A DNA stretch of 6,179 bases. Source: JBLHKE01 sp047619485. Its GTDB lineage: Bacteria > Verrucomicrobiota > Verrucomicrobiia > Verrucomicrobiales > DEV007. The notes under the pieces are model-generated. The model worked only from the letters and a program-made list of their open reading frames with translations. It was not told the origin of the DNA and did not search any database. Of the stretch, positions 1 through 6,179 are shown piece after piece; the stretch's first letter is position 1, and every line of letters starts with the position of its first letter. The stretch lies in assembly GCA_047619485.1 (NCBI GenBank), contig JBLHKE010000481.1, positions 1 through 6,179 on the forward strand, given 5' to 3'. The position numbers and the translations under genes were made by a program.

Positions 1-560
1 TGGCTGTCATTGTCGGCTGGCGCATCCGTATTGAATTTTGGAGAGGGGGCATCATCCTCATCCTCATCCTCATCCTCATCCTCATCCTCATCCTCATCCT
101 CGTCCTCGTCTTCATCCTCATCTTCGTCTTCATCTTCATCTTCATCTTCATCTTCATCTTCATCTTCATCTTCATCTTCATCTTCATCTTCATCTTCGTC
201 CTCCTCGTCCTCCTCGTCCTCCTCGTCCTCCTCGTCCTCCTCGTCCTCCGCTGGGACATCTGCCTTGCTGGCTTGCTCGATCTCGGTGATGACCACTTCG
301 ATTCTTGTTCGACCGACGGCTTCCTCGGAGCCGTCTTCTAGGATGGAGATCGCTCCAGTCTCCAAGTTTTGGAGAAACCACCGCGCTTCGCTGGTTTCGT
401 CGGCGACAAGTTTGCTGTGCTTCTCTCCTAACTCTGAGTCGTTGAGCGTGATGTCGCAGCTTTCAGCCGTGCCGAGCACATAGGTACCTGAGCGGTCGAG
501 TGAGTATTTGACCTGGATCCCGCTCGGGGGAGTGAAAATGAGTTTCGTCTTGGTGGCCAT
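1..560 (-). CDS. FHA-like domain protein with long Asp/Glu repeat tract (3' end outside window)
   Basis: The gene reads from an ATG at 560 down through position 1 with no stop, so 186 residues are visible and the C-terminus is missing. Residues about 5-95 are beta-rich and resemble a forkhead-associated (FHA) domain: YVLG at 27-30, CDITLND at 35-41, a conserved-type His48, and WFLQNLETG at 61-69. FHA domains normally bind phosphothreonine peptides. Here the usual Arg after the LG is Thr31, and the usual Ser-Arg-x-His is GEKH (45-48), so phospho-binding is doubtful. Residues 105-170 are exclusively Asp and Glu, followed by a Pro/Ala/Asp-rich stretch from 171. No signal peptide or membrane segment is visible, so this part is probably cytoplasmic. 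The start lies 9 bp after the stop of the transglutaminase-like gene, which suggests co-transcription; no good Shine-Dalgarno is visible, so translational coupling is possible. The reading frame is secure; the FHA assignment is by motif pattern only. Confidence 0.8.
   Translation of the reverse strand, partial: MATKTKLIFTPPSGIQVKYSLDRSGTYVLGTAESCDITLNDSELGEKHSKLVADETSEARWFLQNLETGAISILEDGSEEAVGRTRIEVVITEIEQASKADVPAEDEEDEEDEEDEEDEEDEDEDEDEDEDEDEDEDEDEDEDEDEDEDEDEDEDEDEDEDEDEDEDEDDAPSPKFNTDAPADNDS
51..248 (-). repeat. In-frame acidic-codon microsatellite in three blocks
   Basis: All 66 codons of this stretch, read on the minus strand in the frame of the surrounding gene, are Asp or Glu. In translation order there are three blocks. 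The first is a 9-bp unit (GAGGAGGAC type, giving Glu-Glu-Asp), five full copies plus a partial one at 248-198. The second is a 6-bp unit GAAGAT, about 11.5 copies at 197-129. The third, after a short mixed zone, is a 6-bp unit GAGGAT, about 7.5 copies at 101-57. The blocks use different synonymous codons for nearly the same peptide, as expected if each block expanded separately by replication slippage. Copy number is likely to vary between strains, and short-read assembly could get it wrong. All unit lengths are multiples of three, so gain or loss keeps the reading frame. Confidence 0.9.
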
Positions 561-569
561 GTTCGTCTG

Positions 570-2621
570 CTAGCTTTTCTTCTCGGCGCGCATGTCTTCG
601 CGGATCTTGGCCAGATCTTTTTCAAGTCTGAGGGCACGGTCGCTGTCGCCGGCTGCCCGGTAGAAACCTGCGAGCTGCGCGTGGGGTTTGATCGCGGTGT
701 CTTTGGTGAACCAGTCGGAGCTCTTGAGCTTGTCGCCAAAGTTGCTCTTCACGCGGGAGCCGATGAGTTGGAGCGCCGTCTTCTCGCGATCAGGATTGCC
801 TGCAGAATATTTCCAGTAGTCACCCGCGAGCTTCATGAAGTGCTGGACGTCGTCGGCTCCAGTGCGCAGTTCGCGGCGGTAGAGCGCGGTGATGGCATCG
901 TAGTCGGCGGTTTTTTGGTAGATCTTCGCTTCCTGGCGGATGAGTTCGAGGATGGCGAGCAGGCGTGCCTCATCAATTGATTCGACCCGGTGACGGCGGC
1001 GTTTGATCAGTTTGAGGTGGGTATCCTGATCCAAAACACCTGCCAGGGTGGTGTTCAAGGTTTTGTCCGCGCGATCGAGAAGGTCGGGAAATTCCTTGAG
1101 GGCGATCTCGTAGTCTTTGATACTGGCGACGACCTCCTCGCTGGTGAGTGGGCCATCGCCGGTTAGTTCATCGCGGCGCAGGCCGTAGATCTTGAATAGG
1201 CGCTCCCAGCCCGGGACGTAGGCGCGGTTGCTGACGAGGAGCTTCTGGGCGAGTTCGGTGGCGCGCTCGAGTTCGTCTGCATCGGTCAACTGGTCGATGA
1301 GGCGGAAATCGTTCTGCAGAGACTCGATGCGCTTGGAGGAGCGGAATTCGGGTTCGCTGCGTAGTAAGAGTTCGGACTCGATGACGCGCTTGCGTGTCTG
1401 TGGATCTCTGAAGCTGCCGTTGGCGTAGTTCTCGTAGCGACCGTGGGTCGTCCATATCCCGTCGTCGTTCTGGTAGCCGACCCAAGCGTGCGCACCACGA
1501 TCGCCAGAACCGCTGAGCCCGACGGCTGGGATGCCGAGGGCGCGGCAGACGTTGGTGGCGAAGTGGGTTTGGTCAGAGCAGATGCCGCCGTGTTTTTTGA
1601 TCTCTGCTAGGGAGTATTCTTCGTAGACGTCTTTGCGATCTGTCTCACCGGTTACGAAATCCATGCGGTATTCGATGTCAGAGTAGACCTTGCCGGTCCC
1701 CGAGCGCGGAGCCTTGCGGCGGTATTCGTTCTGCACCCAGTCCATCTGGTTGAGGTCGACGCCGTCGACGACGAGGCAGAGGTCTGCGATGGCCATCGTC
1801 TTGAGATCGCGGAAGAGGCGATCGTCCTTGTCGTGTTTGACGTACCAGAAGAAACGATTGATTGCCGAGCCTCCCTTCTTCGAGTCGTGGACCAGTGCGC
1901 AGGCGATGGCGAGGTTTGTGTAGGTTTCGAGATCCTCACGGGTCTCTGCATAGAGGTCGGCGAGGAAGGCCACGACCGCGGTTGGGTCATCCTTCTCCGT
2001 GATCTGGTCGTAGGCAGCGGTCATCGCGTCTTCGTTGTTGAGCAGCCACAGGGCGAAGGCTTGATCGCGGAACGACTTCTGGACGGCTTCGGTAGGAAAT
2101 TTCGTGAGGAAGCGTTCCTGTGCGTGGGTGCGGGCAAAGCGCTTGCCATCGAGGATGTCCGCCAAACCGCGCGCGTCTCTGGCTTCGGCTAGGGTGTGCG
2201 GGTTTAGTGATCTCCGCAGGTAGTCACGATAGCTGTTCCAGTCGCCACTCGTGAGCGTTGCAGTGAGTGCTTGCTCAAGCTCGGGGGAATCGGGTCGATC
2301 ACGAGCTTCGGCTGTGCGGAAGTCGATCGGCTTGAAGTCATTGGGGGATGGGGCAGATGGTGTGGGATCGAGCTCAACGCGGACGGGCTCTTCTTTAACC
2401 GGTTTCGCTTCGACCATTTCAGGCATAGGCGCCGCAGCTGGGGCTTGCTCCGGCGGTTCGAACTCGATCGGCTTCGGTTGCGCTTCTGCTGTAGGCGCTT
2501 CTGTCCCTTTTTCTTCTGAAGGCGTTGAGGATTCTACCTCTTCCGTCTGATACCGCGAGGCGTGGTGATAGCCGGTGTAGAACATTCCGATCGACACGAG
2601 TAGGGCAATTAACCATTTCAT
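570..2621 (-). CDS. Membrane-anchored transglutaminase-like (papain-fold) protein
   Basis: The protein has 683 residues. Residues 2-17 are hydrophobic after a short Met-Lys start and read as an N-terminal signal anchor or uncleaved signal peptide. Residues 25-100 are a Pro/Glu/Ala-rich linker that could span the periplasm. Residues 110-330 are mostly helical and unrecognised. Residues about 335-400 match a transglutaminase-like core: GGICSDQ with Cys348 as nucleophile, GIPAVGLSG at 363-371, and AHAW with His378. The third catalytic residue, an Asp a few positions after the downstream Trp, is not at its usual place: Trp390 is followed by TTHGRYEN. Residues 430-683 are helical, and HAQLAGFYRAAGDSDRAL at 647-664 looks like one TPR-type repeat. 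In this family the core may cross-link or cut peptides, or be non-catalytic; the substrate is unknown. The chosen ATG directly precedes the membrane segment. The gene is followed after 9 bp by the FHA-like gene. Confidence 0.8.
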   Translation of the reverse strand: MKWLIALLVSIGMFYTGYHHASRYQTEEVESSTPSEEKGTEAPTAEAQPKPIEFEPPEQAPAAAPMPEMVEAKPVKEEPVRVELDPTPSAPSPNDFKPIDFRTAEARDRPDSPELEQALTATLTSGDWNSYRDYLRRSLNPHTLAEARDARGLADILDGKRFARTHAQERFLTKFPTEAVQKSFRDQAFALWLLNNEDAMTAAYDQITEKDDPTAVVAFLADLYAETREDLETYTNLAIACALVHDSKKGGSAINRFFWYVKHDKDDRLFRDLKTMAIADLCLVVDGVDLNQMDWVQNEYRRKAPRSGTGKVYSDIEYRMDFVTGETDRKDVYEEYSLAEIKKHGGICSDQTHFATNVCRALGIPAVGLSGSGDRGAHAWVGYQNDDGIWTTHGRYENYANGSFRDPQTRKRVIESELLLRSEPEFRSSKRIESLQNDFRLIDQLTDADELERATELAQKLLVSNRAYVPGWERLFKIYGLRRDELTGDGPLTSEEVVASIKDYEIALKEFPDLLDRADKTLNTTLAGVLDQDTHLKLIKRRRHRVESIDEARLLAILELIRQEAKIYQKTADYDAITALYRRELRTGADDVQHFMKLAGDYWKYSAGNPDREKTALQLIGSRVKSNFGDKLKSSDWFTKDTAIKPHAQLAGFYRAAGDSDRALRLEKDLAKIREDMRAEKKS

Positions 2622-2718
2622 AATTCAGCACCCTGTGAAAAAGGGTATTCCGTGAGCCTAGAGTTGGGCAACATGGATTTCAATGGCGCCAGCACAAATT
2701 AATGCGTAGTTTGGCTGC
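2622..2718 (-). promoter_or_regulatory. Leader region of the transglutaminase-like gene, weak promoter candidate
   Basis: This 97-bp gap separates the cytochrome/WD40 gene from the transglutaminase-like gene and holds no coding sequence. On the minus strand a TTGAAA (plus-strand 2683-2678) resembles a -35 box and lies 17 bp before TAGGCT (2660-2655), which matches a -10 box at only three of six positions. A short AGGG Shine-Dalgarno candidate lies about 9 bases before the ATG at 2621. It falls in the second arm of a 5-bp inverted repeat, ACCCT (2634-2630 on the plus strand) against AGGGT (2646-2642), so the site could be partly paired in the mRNA. Both the promoter and the pairing are weak matches and may be chance. 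Confidence 0.25.
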
Positions 2719-2737
2719 CTACTTCGGCAAGGCAGCC
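2713..2737 (-). terminator. Hairpin across the stop codon of the cytochrome/WD40 gene
   Basis: A perfect 8-bp inverted repeat (GGCTGCCT at 2713-2720 and AGGCAGCC at 2730-2737, plus-strand view) encloses a 9-base loop, and the TAG stop at 2721-2719 lies at the edge of one arm. The stem is GC-rich and would be stable in the minus-strand transcript. The bases that follow it in the transcript (AAACTACGCATTAATTT) do not form the uninterrupted U run of a classical intrinsic terminator. It may be a weak terminator, a processing site, or a 3'-end stabilising stem between two transcription units. Confidence 0.4.
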
Positions 2738-5199
2738 TGATACTTTGCCCAGAGAGTCTTCGTTTGCGCTTCAGCTTGGCTGACTTGACTTGCCTTCGCC
2801 TCGACCAACTGGGTCACCTGAGCTCTCTTCGCCTGGGCGTCGGCGAGAACCACTTTTACAACCTGGATGGCCTCCGGGGCGGCGGCTTGGGCGGCTTGGG
2901 CTTTTTTCCATTCCGCATCAGCCGCTTGGATCACCTTTTGCGCCGTGGCGAGTTCTGCCTGTTCGGCTTTCTGCCGTGCGATCGCATCTTCGTGTTCTTT
3001 GGTGGCAGCGGCGAGAACCGGTGGGTGTTCGGCGGTCTTCGGTTCGATCTTGTTGAGGTTCTCGAGGGCGAGGCGCTTGTTCTCCACGACGACGGCAGTG
3101 AGGCTGAGCTTGTTGTCGATCGCTGGGATTGTCGTCTTGGCTTCCTCTAGGAGCTTTTGTTTCGCTGCCGTGGCGGCGGGTGCCAATGCTGCGGATTCTT
3201 CGGCGGCGGTGACCTTCGCCTGCACGGCTGCGGTGACTTGATCGGCGCTGGCTTGATCCTCTTTAATGAACGCCAGCTCACCTTGGAGCTGTGCTACTTC
3301 GTCAGACTTGGAGAGTCGCTGGGTGTTGATCTGTGCCGCCTGCCAAAATTTGTTCTGGCGGGTGAGAGAGGCGAGTTTGTCGTTGGCGGTGCTGAGTTCG
3401 GCCTCAGCTTTGTTGGCCTTCTCTTGGGCGACTTTGAATTCGGCCTGGTGGGCTTTCAGAGCGTTGTTGGCCTCGGCGAGTTGCTTGTCCAGTTGGCCGA
3501 TCTTTCCCGCGGCAGCGCCGAGAGCACCGTTGGCTTGTTCTAGTTGTTCCTCGAACTTCGGTTTGTTGGCGGCGTCGGCTTTGTCGCGTCCTGCTGTGGC
3601 GTCAGCGATCGCTTTGCGCGCCCCCTGGAGTTCGGCGTCTGCTGCTTTGCGTTGGCCGGAGAATGCGTTGATCTGTTTTTGCGCCTCAGTGCCACGGATT
3701 TTGACTGGGGGGATGGCACCGGCGAAGTCGTTGTGCTTCTTGCTGAGGTCGGCGACCAGTGGCTGGTGGGCTTCGAGTTGTTTCTGGAGATCCGCTAACC
3801 TCGTGGCGATGGCGGGTGGAGCCGCGGCCAGATTGGCGATCGAATTCCCGGTGGCGCTGTCCCATACGTGGACATTGCCGAGCCAATCGCCGGTGATGAA
3901 TTTCTTGCCGTCGTGGCTGAAGGAGGCGGCGAGTGGGATATCGCCAAATCCAGTGACGTCTTTCTTGGCTGTGCCGTTCTGATCCCAGATCTTCGCGTGC
4001 TTGTCGCGGCCGACCGAGACGAGATGTCCGTCGTGGGTGAACTCGAGGTCGGTGACGCCGCTGCCGTGGCCAGTCCAGTTCTTGACCTGCTTGCCTTCTT
4101 TCATCTCCCAGAGGCGAATTGAGCCGTCCTCGGATGCGCTGCCGACGATGTTGGAATCGGCGCGCCAGGTGATGCTGGTGATGGCCTTGCTGTGTGCTTT
4201 GAGGGTGTAGAATGGATTGCCGGTGGCGGCTTCCCAGACGAATAGCCCGCCGTTGCGATCGCCAGTGGCGAGGAGGACACCGTCGGGGCTGAAGGAGATG
4301 GTGGTTATCCAGTCGGTGTGCTTTTTGATCGAGATGAGTTCGCTGCCGTCAGAGGTGTTGAAAATCTTGATCCGGCGTGACGGACCACCGAGAGCGACGA
4401 GTGTGTGGTCGGAGGTGATGTCGGCCGCGAGGACGGTGTCGAATTCGTTGCCGACCTCGATCGCGCGCTTGCCGGTCTTGACGTCCCAGATGACGACGCG
4501 GCCAGATTTGCCACCGCGTCCGCCAGCGGCTAGGAGCAGGCTGCCGTTGCGGGAGAAAGATAGGTGCTCAGGGAAGCCCTCGGGGAAGGGGAGGACGCCG
4601 GCGAGTTGGTGGTTGTCGGTGTTGTATAGCAGGACTTGCTTCTGGCCGGTAATTGCGATGAGCGGTGCCCAGGGGCTGGAGGCGATATCGGCCTGTGCGC
4701 TGGGTCGGTAGGTAACGATGGGGGGATCGAGCAACAGGTGCTCGGGCATCGGTGGTGGGCCTTCTGGCTTGCCTGATCCGGTGTCTTGGACGGTGAGGTC
4801 GAAGGCCGGTTTTTTCGTCTTGCGGGCAGAGCTGCTGCTAGTTTCGAGGACGCCGGTGTCGATCCATTTGGCGATGAGATCGAGTTCCGCCTTGGGCATC
4901 TTGTCACCCTTGGGAGGCATGGCTGGATCTTCTAGGTGGGCGACGGATTTGTAGAGGCGCGAGTCGGAGGAGGCACCTGGGGTGATGATTTCGCCGGATG
5001 AGCCGCCAGCCATCGTGTTGGTGAAGGTGGTGAGATCGAGCCCGCCTTTGGCCTTGTCTGGGTTGTGGCAGTTGAAGCAACGGTTCTCGAAAAGTGGGCG
5101 AACGTGATCTTGGTAGGTGATCTTCTTGGAATCGGCGGCTCCAGCGGAGATCACGGATGCTAGGATGATTGGGAGGATGATGGTGGCGTGCTTGTGCAT
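2719..5199 (-). CDS. Secreted planctomycete-type cytochrome c / WD40 propeller / coiled-coil protein
   Basis: The protein has 826 residues. Residues 1-21 form a signal peptide with a small-residue cleavage region (SAGAA). Residues about 27-117 are a planctomycete-type cytochrome c domain (PSC1-like). The heme-binding motif is C41-F-N-C44-H45, Met94 in DPAMPPKG is the likely distal heme ligand, and a closing helix LIAKWIDTG spans 108-116. Residues about 170-452 hold a WD40 beta-propeller: six clear repeats ending near VVIWD (235-239), IKIFN (277-281), LFVWE (319-323), IRLWE (361-365), AKIWD (402-406) and VHVWD (443-447). A weaker first blade near 171-200 would bring the total to seven. Residues 463-826 are Ala/Lys/Gln/Glu-rich with heptad-like spacing, a long coiled coil. 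Heme attachment places the protein outside the cytoplasmic membrane. Electron transfer plus protein binding is the reasonable inference; the redox partner is unknown. No strong Shine-Dalgarno precedes the ATG. The gene lies 123 bp after a DUF1553 gene, a familiar pairing in this phylum group. Confidence 0.92.
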   Translation of the reverse strand: MHKHATIILPIILASVISAGAADSKKITYQDHVRPLFENRCFNCHNPDKAKGGLDLTTFTNTMAGGSSGEIITPGASSDSRLYKSVAHLEDPAMPPKGDKMPKAELDLIAKWIDTGVLETSSSSARKTKKPAFDLTVQDTGSGKPEGPPPMPEHLLLDPPIVTYRPSAQADIASSPWAPLIAITGQKQVLLYNTDNHQLAGVLPFPEGFPEHLSFSRNGSLLLAAGGRGGKSGRVVIWDVKTGKRAIEVGNEFDTVLAADITSDHTLVALGGPSRRIKIFNTSDGSELISIKKHTDWITTISFSPDGVLLATGDRNGGLFVWEAATGNPFYTLKAHSKAITSITWRADSNIVGSASEDGSIRLWEMKEGKQVKNWTGHGSGVTDLEFTHDGHLVSVGRDKHAKIWDQNGTAKKDVTGFGDIPLAASFSHDGKKFITGDWLGNVHVWDSATGNSIANLAAAPPAIATRLADLQKQLEAHQPLVADLSKKHNDFAGAIPPVKIRGTEAQKQINAFSGQRKAADAELQGARKAIADATAGRDKADAANKPKFEEQLEQANGALGAAAGKIGQLDKQLAEANNALKAHQAEFKVAQEKANKAEAELSTANDKLASLTRQNKFWQAAQINTQRLSKSDEVAQLQGELAFIKEDQASADQVTAAVQAKVTAAEESAALAPAATAAKQKLLEEAKTTIPAIDNKLSLTAVVVENKRLALENLNKIEPKTAEHPPVLAAATKEHEDAIARQKAEQAELATAQKVIQAADAEWKKAQAAQAAAPEAIQVVKVVLADAQAKRAQVTQLVEAKASQVSQAEAQTKTLWAKYQAALPK

Positions 5200-5322
5200 T
5201 GAATATTTTTCTTAACCGCTAATCACGCGAATCACGCGAATTTTTCAGGAAGGACGCTTGGGCACTAGATGCCCCGCTACCTCGATGCCAAATGAGAAAT
5301 GCTACGTCTTAAATGCTAATTG
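5200..5322 (-). other. Intergenic leader of the cytochrome/WD40 gene
   Basis: This 123-bp gap lies between the stop of the DUF1553 gene and the ATG of the cytochrome/WD40 gene and is clearly more AT-rich at both ends than the flanking genes. It contains a tandem 9-bp repeat (listed separately), an 8-bp direct repeat AAATGCTA at 5297-5304 and 5311-5318, and a 5-bp inverted repeat GGGCA/TGCCC at 5260-5264 and 5270-5274 with loop CTAGA. A TTGGCA on the minus strand (5291-5286) resembles a -35 box, but I find no good -10 box at the right distance. I cannot say from sequence whether the two genes share a transcript. Confidence 0.5.
5214..5238 (-). repeat. Tandem 9-bp GCG-containing intergenic repeat
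   Basis: On the plus strand AATCACGCG occurs twice in exact tandem (5221-5229 and 5230-5238), preceded by a related unit AACCGCT (5214-5220) and followed by AATTTTT. In the transcript direction this reads ATTCGCGTG, ATTCGCGTG, then ATTAGCGGTT, starting about 40 bases before the ATG of the cytochrome/WD40 gene. From memory, short tandem units of this kind (A/T-rich with a GCG or GCT core) are scattered between genes in several environmental bacterial genomes, but I cannot confirm family membership here. It does not look like a gene or a classical terminator. Confidence 0.6.
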
Positions 5323-6179
5323 TTAGTGGTTGAACATGAACTCTTTCGCATTCATGAGCGCCCAGAAGATGTCTTCTAACACCTCTTGCTGCCTGGCGGG
5401 GTCTTTTTCGGAGTTGATGGAGACCATGAGGTTGTTGAGCTCAGTGTCGGTTGGCCTGCGGCTGACTGTGCGGATGTAGAGTGACTCGATGATCTGTTCG
5501 GGCGTCTTCTTCTGCTCTATCATTTTGCCGATGATGTTTCCCTGCTTCAGCTTGGTGCCGGTGGTTTCGCCATTGAGCATATGCAGGGCCTGGCCGAGGT
5601 TGGGCTCAACTTTGACCTCGCAGCTGCAGACGCTGAGGCGTTCGGCGCGGCCGAATGTTTTCAGGAAGTAGGAGCTGGTGTTGCCGTCGGCGATCTGCAC
5701 CGCGCGCGCTCCGAGCGGGAGCCCCTTGAATTTATTCTTGGTGTTGGTGACCTGGCTGAGTCCGTCGAGGAGGACTTCGGCGCGCATCCGGCGGATGGTA
5801 GCGTGGGCGAAGTTGAGCGTGTCCGACTTGTTCAACTCGTTGGTCTTAGTGTCGAGCTGGTAGGTGCGGGATAGGCAGATGTCTCGGACGAGGCGCTTGA
5901 AGTCGTAGTTGTACTCTGTGAGTTTTTTGGCGAGTGCGTCGAGCAACTCCGGGTTGGAGGCTGGGTTGGAGACCCGGACGTCGTCGACGGGCTCGATGAT
6001 GCCTTTGCCGAGGAAGTGCGCCCAGATGATGTTGGCGAGGTTTCGGGAGAAGAATGGATTCTCGTCGGAGGCGAGCCAGTTGGCGAGCGCCTCGCGTCGG
6101 TCGCTGCCCTTGGTGATCTCCGGGACGGCCGCTCCGAGGAATTTCGGCGTCATGTCGCGCTTGTCGACCGGGTGCTTCA
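5323..6179 (-). CDS. DUF1553 (PSD1-type) protein, C-terminal part
   Basis: The last 284 codons are visible; the N-terminus lies beyond position 6179. The frame stays open through the window edge (KHPVDKRD precedes the internal Met at 6153), so that Met is not the start. The sequence has the order expected of the DUF1553/PSD1 family: PKFLGAAVPE, DRREALANWLASDENPFFSRN, WAHFLGKGIIEPVDDVR, NPELLDALAKKL, a FKRLVRDICLSRTYQL block, a SCEVKVEPNLGQALHMLNG block, and the C-terminal WALMNAKEFMFNH. Family members usually carry an N-terminal DUF1549 domain, often a cytochrome c domain, and a signal peptide; all of these would lie outside the window. They are thought to be exported, and their biochemical function is not established. 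The following gene encodes a heme-binding WD40 protein, so the two may act in one envelope redox or binding system. Confidence 0.93.
   Translation of the reverse strand, partial: KHPVDKRDMTPKFLGAAVPEITKGSDRREALANWLASDENPFFSRNLANIIWAHFLGKGIIEPVDDVRVSNPASNPELLDALAKKLTEYNYDFKRLVRDICLSRTYQLDTKTNELNKSDTLNFAHATIRRMRAEVLLDGLSQVTNTKNKFKGLPLGARAVQIADGNTSSYFLKTFGRAERLSVCSCEVKVEPNLGQALHMLNGETTGTKLKQGNIIGKMIEQKKTPEQIIESLYIRTVSRRPTDTELNNLMVSINSEKDPARQQEVLEDIFWALMNAKEFMFNH

Noticed and set aside
51..248. CRISPR-like repeat array
   Set aside because: The units are 6 or 9 bp, contiguous, without spacers, and lie in a coding frame.
38..289. Plus-strand frame rich in His-Pro and Arg-Pro repeats
   Set aside because: It is another shadow of the same microsatellite, with no domain or start signal.
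190..381. Minus-strand frame ending in Gly-Gly-Arg repeats
   Set aside because: It is a frame-shifted reading of the FHA-like gene and its 9-bp repeat. The Arg/Gly pattern comes only from the repeat.
10..483. Plus-strand frame with a run of dozens of serines
   Set aside because: It is the complement of the Asp/Glu repeat read in another frame. It begins at a TTG with no supporting context, and the minus-strand frame encodes a plausible folded domain before the repeat.
3266..3982. Long plus-strand open frame (238 codons) opposite the cytochrome/WD40 gene
   Set aside because: It lies antisense to the well-supported WD40 and coiled-coil region, has low-complexity Ala/Ser/Leu composition, and shows no recognisable family. 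Codon bias of the real gene explains it.
5260..5274. GGGCA/TGCCC inverted repeat as an intrinsic terminator of the DUF1553 gene
   Set aside because: The stem is only 5 bp, and no U run follows it in the transcript direction.
6151..6153. ATG at 6153 as the start of the DUF1553 gene
   Set aside because: The frame remains open to the window edge, and the family extends well upstream of this Met, so it is internal.

Overview
The window looks like chromosomal DNA of a member of the Planctomycetes-Verrucomicrobia-Chlamydiae group, most likely a free-living verrucomicrobium or planctomycete. The evidence is the protein families: a DUF1553-type (PSD1) C-terminal domain ending in the characteristic EFMFNH tail, next to a secreted planctomycete-type cytochrome c domain (CFNCH) fused to a WD40 propeller. 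Both families are strongly expanded in that group. By eye the DNA is moderately GC-rich. The phylum-level call is inference from family content, not from a marker gene.

All four genes I can support lie on the minus strand, so transcription runs from high to low coordinates: (1) 6179-5323, the C-terminal part of a DUF1553 protein, cut by the window edge; (2) 5199-2719, a secreted c-type cytochrome/WD40/coiled-coil protein; (3) 2621-570, a membrane-anchored protein with a transglutaminase-like core; (4) 560-1, the N-terminal part of an FHA-like protein followed by a 66-residue pure Asp/Glu tract, running off the window. Gene 4 has no stop in the window and is easy to miss, because its repeat creates showy but spurious Ser-rich and His/Pro-rich reading frames on the plus strand.

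Genes 1 and 2 are separated by 123 bp. That gap holds a tandem 9-bp repeat close to the start of gene 2 and some weak inverted repeats. Genes 2 and 3 are separated by 97 bp, with a strong hairpin over the stop codon of gene 2 and a weak candidate promoter for gene 3. Genes 3 and 4 are 9 bp apart and very likely co-transcribed.

Functionally, genes 1 and 2 look like envelope redox or surface proteins of the planctomycete cytochrome/PSD1 type, whose biochemical role is largely unknown. Genes 3 and 4 form a second unit pairing a periplasm-facing papain-fold protein with an FHA-like protein that has no visible export signal. I see no RNA genes, mobile elements, CRISPR arrays or defence genes. The points most worth a second look are the codon-block structure of the acidic repeat, the unusual catalytic and ligand-binding residues of the transglutaminase-like and FHA-like domains, and the short GCG-containing tandem repeat upstream of the cytochrome gene.
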